Assembly (NCBI RefSeq): GCF_964340395.1
Contig: NC_135560.1
Location: forward strand, 2,823,998-2,887,997
Direction: 5' to 3'
DNA from: Glandiceps talaboti
Taxonomy: Eukaryota; Hemichordata; Enteropneusta; Spengelidae
Length of the DNA: 64,000 nt
The translations under genes were made by a program, and so were the position numbers. Below, one piece after another: positions 54,176 through 64,000 of this stretch. The stretch's first letter is position 1, and the number at the start of each line of letters is the position of its first letter. The notes below the pieces were generated by a model, which saw only the letters and a program-made list of their open reading frames with translations, was not told where the DNA came from and ran no database searches.

Positions 54176-54223
<48 letters not shown>

Positions 54224-54226
54224 GCC

Positions 54227-54321
<95 letters not shown>

Positions 54322-54620
54322 GCGTGACGTGCGAGTCCAAAATGCAATCTGAAAAAAAATTACAAGCTGCTCTCCTCTTTATAGGTATGCTACGTCATCC
54401 ATCGTACACGTAGTGTTGGCACGGTAACTGGGATGAGTATAACTTCACTGGCGATTGCGGATCTTTTACGAGGTCTTCTGGTTCTACCTTTCGTACTTAT
54501 AACGTCATGTCTGGATGGAGAGTGGGTCTTCACTTCTGTTTGGTGCTCTATCAGTGGATTTTGTTATACTCTATTCAGTAGTGCCAGTGTTATGACTCTT
54601 GGAGCGGTCTCAATAGACAG
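52647..54620 (+). CDS. rhodopsin-family GPCR, GPR161-like; 5' two exons only (N-terminus to DR of DRY)
   Basis: Exons 52647-52772 and 54385-54620 join in frame to give 120 complete residues plus the first two bases of the next codon. N-terminal sequons lie at N2 and N12. TM1 spans about 20-48 with the G-N signature (G39-N40). TM2 contains S-L-A-I-A-D with the conserved Asp at 68, then L-P-F. W89 precedes C96, the TM3 disulphide cysteine, and TM3 runs to S-I-D-R. The position seven after C96 is Tyr103, not the Asp of amine receptors. Together with W-V-F-x-x-V-W-C and S-S-A-S-V-M-T-L-G this resembles GPR161 and related orphan receptors as I know them. Intron 2 splits the DR|Y codon after two bases, a site often used in GPCR genes. 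TM4-TM7 exons were not found in the following 9.4 kb. It is a plasma-membrane G-protein-coupled receptor; ligand unknown. Confidence 0.85.
53519..53768. repeat. (ATGT)n and (GT)n microsatellite in GPCR intron 1
   Basis: ATGT units with GT interruptions, a unique piece ACGAACATACGTATTTACGT around 53680-53698, ATGT again, then about 16 GT. Open frames here are repeat translations. Confidence 0.97.
53890..53947. repeat. (GAT)n triplet repeat in GPCR intron 1
   Basis: About 19 TGA/GAT triplets. Confidence 0.97.
54172..54321. repeat. (CTGT)n microsatellite in GPCR intron 1
   Basis: About 35 CTGT units with one CCTG variant near 54224. It ends 64 bases before GPCR exon 2, so it lies close to the branch-point region. 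Confidence 0.97.
54385..54620 (+). CDS. GPCR coding exon 2 (TM1 end, TM2, TM3 to DR)
   Basis: Acceptor CTCTTTATAG|GTATGC and donor GACAG|GTAAGG. The frame starts V-C-Y-V-I-H-R-T-R-S, upstream of the in-frame Met at 54433, so the true exon is longer than the ATG-to-stop frame. It ends two bases into the codon for R121. Confidence 0.85.
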
Positions 54621-55648
54621 GTAAGGATTATCTTTGTACACCACCAAATGTATTCCTGGTTATAGTTTAACCAACAAAATGTTTAAATATTCGAAATATA
54701 TCAAAATAGTATAAAAGTACCTTTAGTACCATGTCAAGTAGAGATACAAGAATACAAGTCAGTGGACGTTTTCTACATTCATGTGGTCTTTGTCATATTT
54801 ATTGCTCGGTACAAATGTTACTTGTGTACCCATAGTAACATATACCAAAAAAAACACTATTAATGACACATTGATACCAGAGTTGGGTGGAGTATAGAGA
54901 TCTGACTTGTATGCACTATTGACATCTCTAAAAGCTATTTAAGTCACTACACGTACCTATCAAATATGCAGCGTCGTTATCACGTGGAAACATTGGTTCC
55001 AGTCATGCGTAACGTCGAATTTTTATCTAATGTGAAAAACATTCCATTGATGATTTGTTTACTTGGCACTAACAAGACATTGACCCATGATTAGCTTGTC
55101 AATATCCCAAATAAATGTGGAAAAACAAAAATGTATCCTAAATAAAACTACAACAATACACAATAAAAATCATTAAAAGTTGACATTTTGTAAAGGTACA
55201 CTAAGAATTTTCATAAAATTTATGTTGCTTGTAATCATATTTTTGTCAGTGAAGTATTTCATGATTTGTGTTTATGCATCAAATAGTTAGATTGATGACG
55301 ATAACTTTGACGTCAGGTACAGAATGATCGATAATATATACATATGCAAGTGTGCTAAGTGTGTACATTTTGTGTACGAGTGCTATTTAAAGTGTGTAAA
55401 TTGTGTGTACACGTCGAAAACCATTCCTGTACTTACTAATTTTTCACGCAGTGACCAAGTATGTTCTTTTATTTGTTTATGTTTGCATTGTTTGTATTAT
55501 GACAAGTACTTGCCCTTAGCGTCATGTATCCTGGTCAGTGTCTTCCAAAAATGACAATATAATTACAGATATCAGTTTGACTTTGAAGTGGTCGTGTGAC
55601 GTGTCAAATGCGAATGTTGACACTTTCTTAGGGCACGAGCTGATATAA
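54621..55648 (+). other. start of GPCR intron 2
   Basis: No TM4-containing exon recognised. A perfect TGACGTCA is at 55308-55315. The 76-codon frame 55324-55554 is Cys-rich by chance composition (TGTGTA words) and does not continue the receptor. Confidence 0.55.
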
Positions 55649-57330
55649 GGGACCGGTCAGTTTCTTCGGCGGGGGGGGGCGGTGGATTGGTAGGGGGTTC
55701 ACCCAGTTTTTGAAATTGGCGGGGGGGGGGGGTCATGCTGTTTTGAATATTGTGGATGGGGGGGGGGTCATTGTGTTTTGGATTGTGATGGAAGAAAAAC
55801 ATTTTTTTTTTACAATGGCATATAGCCTCGTCTGAAATGGGGTACATGTAAATATTTGTTCTTGTCCATGTTTCTGACATGAATTCTTTAATATTCTTTA
55901 ATATTACTTATTAGTTCATATACATATACATGTATTACCTTGCTACCACAGTAGTTACAGAATATGTCATGTAAATGCTTGGCTCACAATCAATGCTTCA
56001 CTTATATTGCACTTTGGGGCAAAAGTGAACTTGAAGGTTTCGTAATGGTAATCTTCATAGATAGTTTATAAAAGAAGTTAATCTAAATTCTACTCGTCAG
56101 TATGAACTTGTCAGAAGGGATTAATACACTTTCTATTTTGGACGCTACATGTTATTGACACTAAAAATCACCACATCTCATCAGATTCCAGTTTCTATTA
56201 TACACAAGGTATGACCACCTAAAGTTCTCTACATAACGGTGACTTTACCTTACATGCAATATTAATGTTACAGGCCCATTTTTATGTGGTATGGGAAACT
56301 CATTTAAAACTTACATTTACGTTAGGTTTTTGGGGAAAACCCAAAGGACTCCCTCACCCCCAAAACTTTTCTTAAATATTTTCACCCAATTCTAATATTG
56401 TCTTTTAAAGATGTGAAATGATAGTCTAAAATTGCCTTAAACTCCAAATCTCCCCGACCAATGATACTACCATTACATGTACTGACCTTTACTATAATGA
56501 TGCCATTTAACTTTTTAAGAACATATTTCAACCATATGTAAGTTATAAAGAATAATTTCTGATACTTGATGGCGCTGTCTTGTAAAGCATGGATTAAGTT
56601 ATTGCTTGAAAGGGTCTGAATAGCCTAAATATTGGCTTTAAGAGTAAACCTCCTCCAGGACTTCTAGAGGGAGACCCCTTGGACCCCCCCCCCCCGCATG
56701 AGAGTAAAAAAACCTCCAGGGCTTCTAGAGGAACACCATCCCCACATTAGGTGTTCACATCCCAGTTTCAAGCTCTTCTCCTACCTCTTACTGTCAAGAT
56801 GCTATCAAACTATATTTCAAAAATATTTCAACCATATGTAGTTGCTTTTTACATGTTGGTGCTGTCTTGTAAAGCTTGGAAAATATTTTCTGAAAATGTC
56901 TGAATAGTCTCAAAATTGACTTTTCAGAGTTAAAAACCTCCTGGGCTTCTAGGGGGAGACCCCTAGGACCCCATAATAGATGTACATATTCCCTTCTCAA
57001 GCTTTTCCCTACCTTTCACTATCAACATGCTATTAAACTCCTTTTGGAATATATTTACCCTGTGTAGCCAATAATTATAATTATGATAGTGCTAGCCCGG
57101 GATCTTATAAAGTAGATGCAAGACAGTCAAGCAGTTCACACTATTAAAAAATACCTGTCATATGAATATTATATATATGGGGGGGGGTCATCATGTTTTA
57201 GAATGAAGTGATAGTGGGAGGTGGGGTCAGTCTGTTTTGGTTTAACAGATGGGGGGGGGGGGGTCATTGACTTTTCGTAGGCCCGATTTAAGAATCTACC
57301 GCCCCCAGGCTGGAGAAACTGACCGGTCCC
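55649..57330. mobile_element. inverted-repeat DNA transposon, 1682 bp, TAA target duplication
   Basis: The left end GGGACCGGTCAGTTTCT and the reverse complement of the right end are identical for 17 bases. TAA flanks both sides (55646-55648 and 57331-57333). G-runs followed by GGGTCAT..GTTTTG words sit inside both ends. The middle contains a two-copy internal repeat about 300 bp apart (TTTCAACCATATGTA near 56526 and 56826; TGCTGTCTTGTAAAGC; GGCTTCTAG-GGAGACCCC). No intact transposase. TWA target plus GGG terminus fits a non-autonomous PIF/Harbinger-like element (inference). Minus frames of 102, 68 and 88 codons inside it are Pro-rich translations of the G-runs. Confidence 0.85.
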
Positions 57331-57333
57331 TAA

Positions 57334-59631
57334 CGTACAAACGTAAAGCTTCTGCATTTTTTTTACAATGAGTAAGGATATTAATGTCGATGTCAAATAT
57401 CGTTGTCCATGGCTGTTTACGTCTAGTACCGTCATTGAGCTTAGATTTCATAGTCTAATCTTTACTAATTGTCTGTCGACGAACGAGGTTATACAGATGT
57501 TTACTGCAGCCATAAATTATTGTCTTGTTTTTCATACATAATTTAACAAGAATGGAATTTAATTTTAAAATGACAAGCGAATTTAAGGATGTGCATAACT
57601 CAGGGAATAAGCGAGGAAATACATTCAGTACACGTCATAAAGTTATGGCTGTAGAGTTACAGATTAAACTAATCATAAAATAATACAATTTTACGTCTGG
57701 TTGTATTACAGAAGTAACAAGCATATACATTTAATGTGACTATTTGTAAATTTAAACGATGTAATGTTGGTATAGAATAATAGTTTGGAACAAACCAAGA
57801 CGTCGTTATTCGTCAATCAGGGCCGAAATAACAAAGATTGTTACTTTAAACACAGTACGTGTTAATAAAATGATTACCCTTTTGGCACGAGAGTTGCTTT
57901 GGCTTTGATGCTTAACAAAACTACTGTAAAAATCGTTAATGGCGTGATGGAGCTACTAAAATCTACACTTCCTTGCCTCTACAGACATTTACCGTTACTT
58001 AACGATGATCGTACTTAATTCTACGTTATTGATAGTAACACCTATATGACGTACGTCTGTAAGTGAGTACATGTTGAAACTTTAACACTCTGACTGACTT
58101 AGAAATGACAATTAAAGTCAGAAGGAAACTTTGAACAACATAAGCTTATTCCATTATAAAATTTCCCGAATTAAAGCAATAAATGATAATTTTCACTCAG
58201 ATACACATTGGGTTGTCACTTGACAATTAGTGACGTCATTTTTCTTCTAATCCCTGTTCCGCCGTAGAGTACGTCGGTTTAAAAAAAAAGGATTTGACCA
58301 GAATGAAGAAATATAGGATTGGTCGGGTCGTCAGAAACATAGAATTAAGTATGATTGTCTATACATTTCTTGATGATCACAAGTACCTAAAGATACTAGT
58401 AGTTTGGCGACAATCGTATACGTAGTGGTGGTCTATTCAAGAAGAAAAACTAATAACTATGTTATATCAAAATAAAGTGTTTTCTTTAGGGGTGGCAAGT
58501 CGTATCATTATTAAATGTATCTGAGTTCGTAGGACTTGAGCTTGTCATACTGACGCGTATTGAGACTATTACAATATATAGATCTCTTATCACACGCGGA
58601 TCTGTAACAGTATGAAAATACGTTAATGTTAATGTTGTCTCAGTCATATGAAAGAAAACATTGTATTGCAAAATAAGACCACAAATTCATTACAAATTAT
58701 CAAATGTGTCGAGATAGTAGATCATTTATCGTTGACTACAGGCCATACACGATTGTACTTGACTCAATAATAATGGAATTCGTGCCAGCATACATAGTCA
58801 ATTTAACGTTAAGACTATCAACTCCGCGTCATCACAGAGAATTAATTATTTAAGAAAGGAATTTAGTACTCGGTCGAATGACTCGAGGGTTAAGACTGGC
58901 AAAGAGTGTACAGTAATACAACTACAAACGTTGGTGATCTCGTTGTAATATAGATGAATATTTCCCAGAATGCATCAACACTGATTCTCTTCAGCTCGTC
59001 AAGAAAATCGAAATGTCGCATTTTGTAATTGCACAGAAATAAGAAGACGACAGGATGTGTGGCAAGGGGCTATGGATAATTCACTTGTATTTGTAGTCCA
59101 TAAATAAGGATGTTAAGTGAAGTTGAAATCCAGAGAGATTACAGTCTGGTGCTGAAAAATGGATTCTGTGATATGTGTGAAATGATAGAGTAGGCCTATA
59201 GATCAGAAATGCCAGCGTGTAATTTCACTGACATATCCCACTTCTATATATATGACAGCTATACATATTGTAGTATATATATAAACAGGTGTCGGGTTTT
59301 GTCTGACAGTGTACACTTGAGGTTTCTGGGGAGGGTGTAAGATAAGATAAGATTAGTTAATTGCCTTGGGCTAGGAAACAAACTAAATAAACAATATATA
59401 CTTGATTATTTCCATAAAATGTATGTTTTGCATGAATCTATCAAACGGTCTGGGAATCGGTTATTTCAAACTCAGACTTTATGGGTGTGTGATACAATGG
59501 TTTCCCTAACAACACAGATTGGGTTTTTCTCTCAAAACCTATCCTCGAGATTTTGTACTACAATGGGTTCACTCGTATCCCTTAATGTTATAAAAAAACA
59601 CCAAAAGGGCGTCAATGATATAATCATCCAC
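57334..59631. other. 2.3-kb stretch without a supported exon
   Basis: AT-rich DNA in the presumed GPCR intron 2. It holds a perfect TGACGTCA at 58231-58238. The 61-codon minus frame 58486-58671 has no support. Confidence 0.45.
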
Positions 59632-59965
<334 letters not shown>

Positions 59966-60343
59966 CTCAAACACACTTTGCACTGTTGATATTTAGCAGC
60001 GTGAAGTATAAGGCTTATGTATACAAAATTATGTTTAATAAATTGACATTCCTTAACACTAATAGAATGATTACTATGATTGATGGAACGTTCATGTAGT
60101 GGAGTACAAATTGTTTGTTGATTATGTCTACAATCTAACATAATGTATTACGAAATCGAACCAACATAGTTATAATAATGATCTGAGTTTGTTTCGTTCG
60201 ATTTCTGTCACTTTTGTACAATTTCTGTCGATATTTACTAACCTTCATATAACCTTAATGAGTACCTCATAAGCCAATAATAGTTGCCATCTTTTTATTA
60301 TATTTTTTTTACTATTTATCATCACATATTATAAGTTCTATAT

Positions 60344-62132
60344 CATGGTCATTATTTGTATTCTGTATGGTAGTCATTATTTGTATTCTGTATGGTGGTC
60401 ATTATTTGCATTCTGTGTCATGGTCATTATTTGTATTCTGTATCATGGTCATTATTTGTATTCTGTATAGTAGTCGTTATTTGCATTCTGTGTCATGGTC
60501 ATTATTTGTATTCTGTATCATGGTCATTATTTGTATTCTGTATGGTAGTCATTATTTGTATTCTGTATGGTGGTCATTATTTGTATTCTGTATCATGGTC
60601 ATTATTTGTATTCTATATCATGGTCATTATTTGTATTCTATATCATGGTCATTATTTGTATTCTGTATCATGGTCATTATTTGTGTTCTGTATCATGGTC
60701 ATTATTTGTATCCTGTATGGTGGTCATTATTTGTATTCTGTATCATGGTCATTATTTGTATTCTGTATCATGGTCATTATTTGTATTCTGTATGGTGGTC
60801 ATTATTTGTATTCTGTATGGTGGACATTATTTGTATTCTGTATGGTAGTCATTATTTGTATTCTGTATCATGGTCATTATTTGTATTCTGTATCATGGTC
60901 ATTATTTGTATTCTGTATCTTGGTCATTATTTGTATTCTGTATCATGGTCATTATTTGTATTCTGTATGGTGGTCATTATTTGTATTCTGTATGGTAGTC
61001 ATTATTTGTATTCTGTATCATGGCCATTATTTGTATTCTGTATCATGGTCATTATTTGTATTCTTTATCATGGTCATTATTTGTATTCTGTATCATGGTC
61101 ATTATTTGTATTCTGTATCATGGTCATTATTTGTATTCTGTATGGTGGTCATTATTTGTATTGTGTATCATGGTCATTATTTGTATTCTGTATCATGGTC
61201 ATTATTTGTATTCTGTATCATGGTCATTATTTGTATTCTGTATCATGGTCATTATTTGTATTCTGTATGTTGGTCATTATTTGTATTCTGTATGGTGGTC
61301 ATTATTTGTATTCTGTATGGTGGTCATTATTTGTATTCTGTATGGTGGTCATTATTTGTATTCTGTATCATGGTCATTATTTGTATTCTGTATGGTGGTC
61401 ATTATTTGTATTCTGTATGGTGGTCATTATTTGTATTCTGTATGGTAGTCATTATTTGTATTCTGTATCATGGTCATTATTTGTATTCTGTATGGTGGTC
61501 ATTATTTGTATTCTGTATCATGGACATTATTTGTATTGTGTATCATGGTCATTATTTGTATTGTGTATCATGGTCATTATTTGTATTCTGTATCATGGTC
61601 ATTATTTGTATTCTGTATGGTGGTCATTATTTGTATTCTGTATGGTGGACATTATTTGTATTCTGTATGGTGGTCATTATTTGTATTCTGTATGGTGGTC
61701 ATTATTTGTATTCTGTATGGTGGTCATTATTTGTATTCTGTATCATTGTCATTATTTGTATTCTGTATCATGGTCATCATTTGTATTGTGTATCATGGTC
61801 ATTATTTGTATTCTGTATCATGGTCATTATTTGTTTTCTGTATCATGGTCATTATTTGTATTCTGTATCATGGTCATTATTTGTATTCTTTATCATGGTC
61901 ATCATTTGTATTCTGTATCATTGTCATTATTTGTATTCTGTATCATGGTCATTATTTGTATTCTGTATCATGGTCATTATTTGTATTCTGTATCATGGTC
62001 ATTATTTGTATTCTGCATCATGGTCATTATTTGTATTCTGTATCTTGGTCATTATTTGTATTCTGTATCATGGTCATTATTTGTATTCTGTATCATGGTC
62101 ATTACTTATATTCTGTATCTTGGTCATTATTT
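60344..62132. repeat. 25-bp minisatellite, about 71 copies
   Basis: Unit TGGTCATTATTTGTATTCTG plus TATCA or TATGG. The two endings are interspersed, with minor variants TATAG, TATCT, TTGTGTATCA. Because 25 is not divisible by three and the + strand lacks stops, all three + frames are open (up to 614 codons) with a 25-residue hydrophobic period. The unit shows single-base drift unrelated to codon position, so it is not a gene. Confidence 0.97.
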
Positions 62133-63724
62133 ATCGAGACATCTCATTATTATTTTTCTCACTGTAAATGTGCATATATTGTGTAATTTTTCTTCATTGA
62201 GTCAAACTTGATTAGTTGTTTTGTCAACTATTGTTGTCTTTGTTTCCACGTCTGTTCAAAGGTATTTTGTTGTTTACCGAGTTTGTAATAGTTTTACAGT
62301 TGTATAATTTTTAATCTAGTGAAAATAATGTATTATTATGATATTAATATTCAAACCATTTCTAATAAAGAAAGATGTTTCAGATAAACAACAATAAAAT
62401 CTGTCAACAAATTATCAAGAGCTTGGCGGGATTTGCCCTAGTCAGAAATATTATACACACTACGTATAGGTTAATATGGATAATATATATTATCATTGGT
62501 GACATTTTACAACCAGTTTTCTTCATAAATTTGAATCGTTAACCGTAATGTGAACTATGGGTGATTTCCATGTAAGTAGTTATCAAGTATTGGAACGGTT
62601 TCCATCTTCGTGACGTCACCAATTCAATTGCAACATCGATCCATAATGATTATCCTTGTACAGTGCAGTCCCTGGGGATATGATCTTTATTCCAAATACA
62701 CAATAAATGTAATTACTATCAAATTACACGTTAGGTGTGCACATAGCGATCGACTTGAACCGTAACGGCATGTACATACGACATACAATGGCGCCACATA
62801 TTGGTACTCAGTTTTGTACCTCTACCGTTCAAGGACAGGTTGTTACGGTAATTGGTGCTCTCAGAATTAATTGTGGCGGGGGGGGGGGGATTATTTGAAA
62901 TCTAAATTTATTCTGTCATCAAACAGTAATGTATCTTGGAAGTTTACGTTGTAATGTAACATTTGACAATCGACTGAAGTGTTACTGGGCCACGTGTAAA
63001 TAAATATTACAATTTGCAGATCTCAGCACAAAGAGGTGAAGTTGATGGAAAAGTCGTTACATATACATAGTTCAGCTTTAAGTATGGTTGTGCGTTGAAA
63101 TTCCTCCAATAATGGTAACAACAGTTAGATCAAACAAGTTCCTGACATTGGTGCTATTCTTTGCTTAGATTTTGGCACCATCTAGTAAGGACTAGCTAGT
63201 TGTTTGTGCACCTCAGTATTGGAGCAGAGTTTATATTGAAAAGGGAATCTGAAAATATTTGTTGAATCACCTAGGCATTGTACATGTATTTGGAAGAAAC
63301 CATAAATACACCGTATAAAACAGGTAAAACTGCACAGTATTCGTTGTGACTTATTCAGTAATAACCCGTGATTTTCAATCTCAAATCATAACCCAATAAA
63401 CAAGGGGAATTTTGTTTGGTCGTCAGTGTGCAATGATGGTACCAAACATAATCATGTATTCAACTTTGAACTGAAGTGTTTACGTCAAAATGTCTACAGA
63501 AGTGGCAATACATATTATGTAATATAGTACGAACTACACCACGTGTTATCTCCATGTATCAATAGGACAGTGTCGATAAGAGAACAACATCCATCGGCAT
63601 TCACCATCTCTTATATATATCTCATATAAAAAGAAGAAACACAAATATGTAGTAAATAACTTTTGCTTTTGGGAATAAACAAACAACTTTGATCAAATGT
63701 CAAACCTATTCTTAGTTAAAATCA
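62133..63724. other. AT-rich stretch, no gene recognised
   Basis: A perfect TGACGTCA is at 62611-62618 and a lone G-run at 62877-62889 (GTGGCGGGGGG...). At 63001-63060 there is a TTTGCAG acceptor-like site with an open frame in one phase (RSQHKEVKLMEKSLHI...), but it does not supply the expected TM4 of the GPCR. Confidence 0.4.
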
Positions 63725-63935
63725 AGAAAAAAAGGTTACCTTACAAATTTTCGAAATAAAGAGGTTACCTTACAGATTTTCGAAATAAAGAGGTTACTTT
63801 ACAAATTTTCGAAATAAAGAGGTTACCTTATAATTTTCGAAATAAAGAGGTTACCTTACAAATTTTCGAAATAAAGAGGTTACCTTACAAATTTTCGAAA
63901 TAAAGAGGTTACCTTACAAATTTTCGAAGTAATGA
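63725..63935. repeat. 29-bp minisatellite, about 7 copies
   Basis: Unit CGAAATAAAGAGGTTACCTT then ACAAATTTT. One copy is shortened (TATAATTTT) and the outer copies are degenerate. Confidence 0.95.
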
Positions 63936-64000
63936 GGTCAATATGATATCAAATTTAATCCATTTTAGAATCTAATATGGCCGAATACTCTGTGGCAAAA

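Larger units (their letters stand above)
52773..54384 (+). other. GPCR intron 1, rich in microsatellites
   Basis: 1612 bp from GTAAGA to CTCTTTATAG. It holds an ATGT/GT array (53519-53768), a GAT array and a CTGT array; nothing coding. Confidence 0.8.

Noticed and set aside
55324-55554. Possible GPCR exon 3 (contains DKYLPLA)
   Set aside because: No acceptor in the needed phase, Cys-rich low-complexity translation, and no TM4 follows.
60367-62211. 614-, 591- and 238-codon open frames on the + strand
   Set aside because: All three frames are open across a 25-bp tandem repeat; the unit drifts without regard to codon position and there is no domain or splice structure.
63019-63090. Possible GPCR exon after TTTGCAG
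   Set aside because: Phase can match, but the peptide is hydrophilic and short with no TM4, so it does not continue a DRY motif.

Overview
This is a stretch of animal nuclear DNA, AT-rich and intron-rich. The exons have GT..AG borders and encode two recognisable metazoan families: a Ly6/uPAR three-finger surface protein and a rhodopsin-family (class A) GPCR. No operon, bacterial gene, rRNA, tRNA or CRISPR array was seen. The dense mini- and microsatellites and small inverted-repeat transposons suggest a marine invertebrate, but the sequence alone does not fix the phylum.

Layout. 1-6.0 kb: a complete three-exon Ly6-like gene on the + strand (coding exons 1387-1492, 3750-3886, 5062-5283; 154 aa), with a 40-bp minisatellite in intron 2. 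6.9-7.4 kb: a truncated copy of a transposon whose full-length relative lies at 55.6-57.3 kb. 8.1-12.0 kb: an element with ~55-bp imperfect terminal inverted repeats and TA target duplications, filled almost entirely by a 31-bp minisatellite. 12.1-13.3 kb: two exons on the - strand for an unrecognised secreted Cys-rich protein; its 3' part is not visible. 15.1 kb: a CpG-bearing NRF1-type promoter motif followed by a possible first exon. 15.9-16.3 kb: a 41-bp minisatellite. 17.1-37.5 kb: a single 47-bp satellite of about 20.4 kb with nested higher-order duplications. 37.9-38.3 kb: TA repeats around a perfect 126-bp palindrome. 38.5-42.9 kb: a 46-bp alternating satellite and a ~49-bp satellite. 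43.9-45.3 kb: a 24-bp satellite interrupted by a small inverted-repeat element. 46.0-47.6 kb: a dispersed repeat pair and another inverted-repeat element. 52.6-54.6 kb: the first two coding exons of a GPR161-like GPCR on the + strand, through TM3 to the DR of the DRY motif; later exons were not found. 55.6-57.3 kb: a TAA-flanked inverted-repeat transposon inside the GPCR's presumed second intron. 59.6-60.0 kb: a CTGT/TA compound microsatellite. 60.3-62.1 kb: a 25-bp minisatellite. 63.7-63.9 kb: a 29-bp minisatellite.

Tandem repeats cover close to half of the window. All of the long open frames (up to 614 codons) are repeat translations: unit lengths not divisible by three that lack stops stay open in several frames. 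The three credible genes all encode cell-surface or secreted products, but nothing in the sequence links them functionally.
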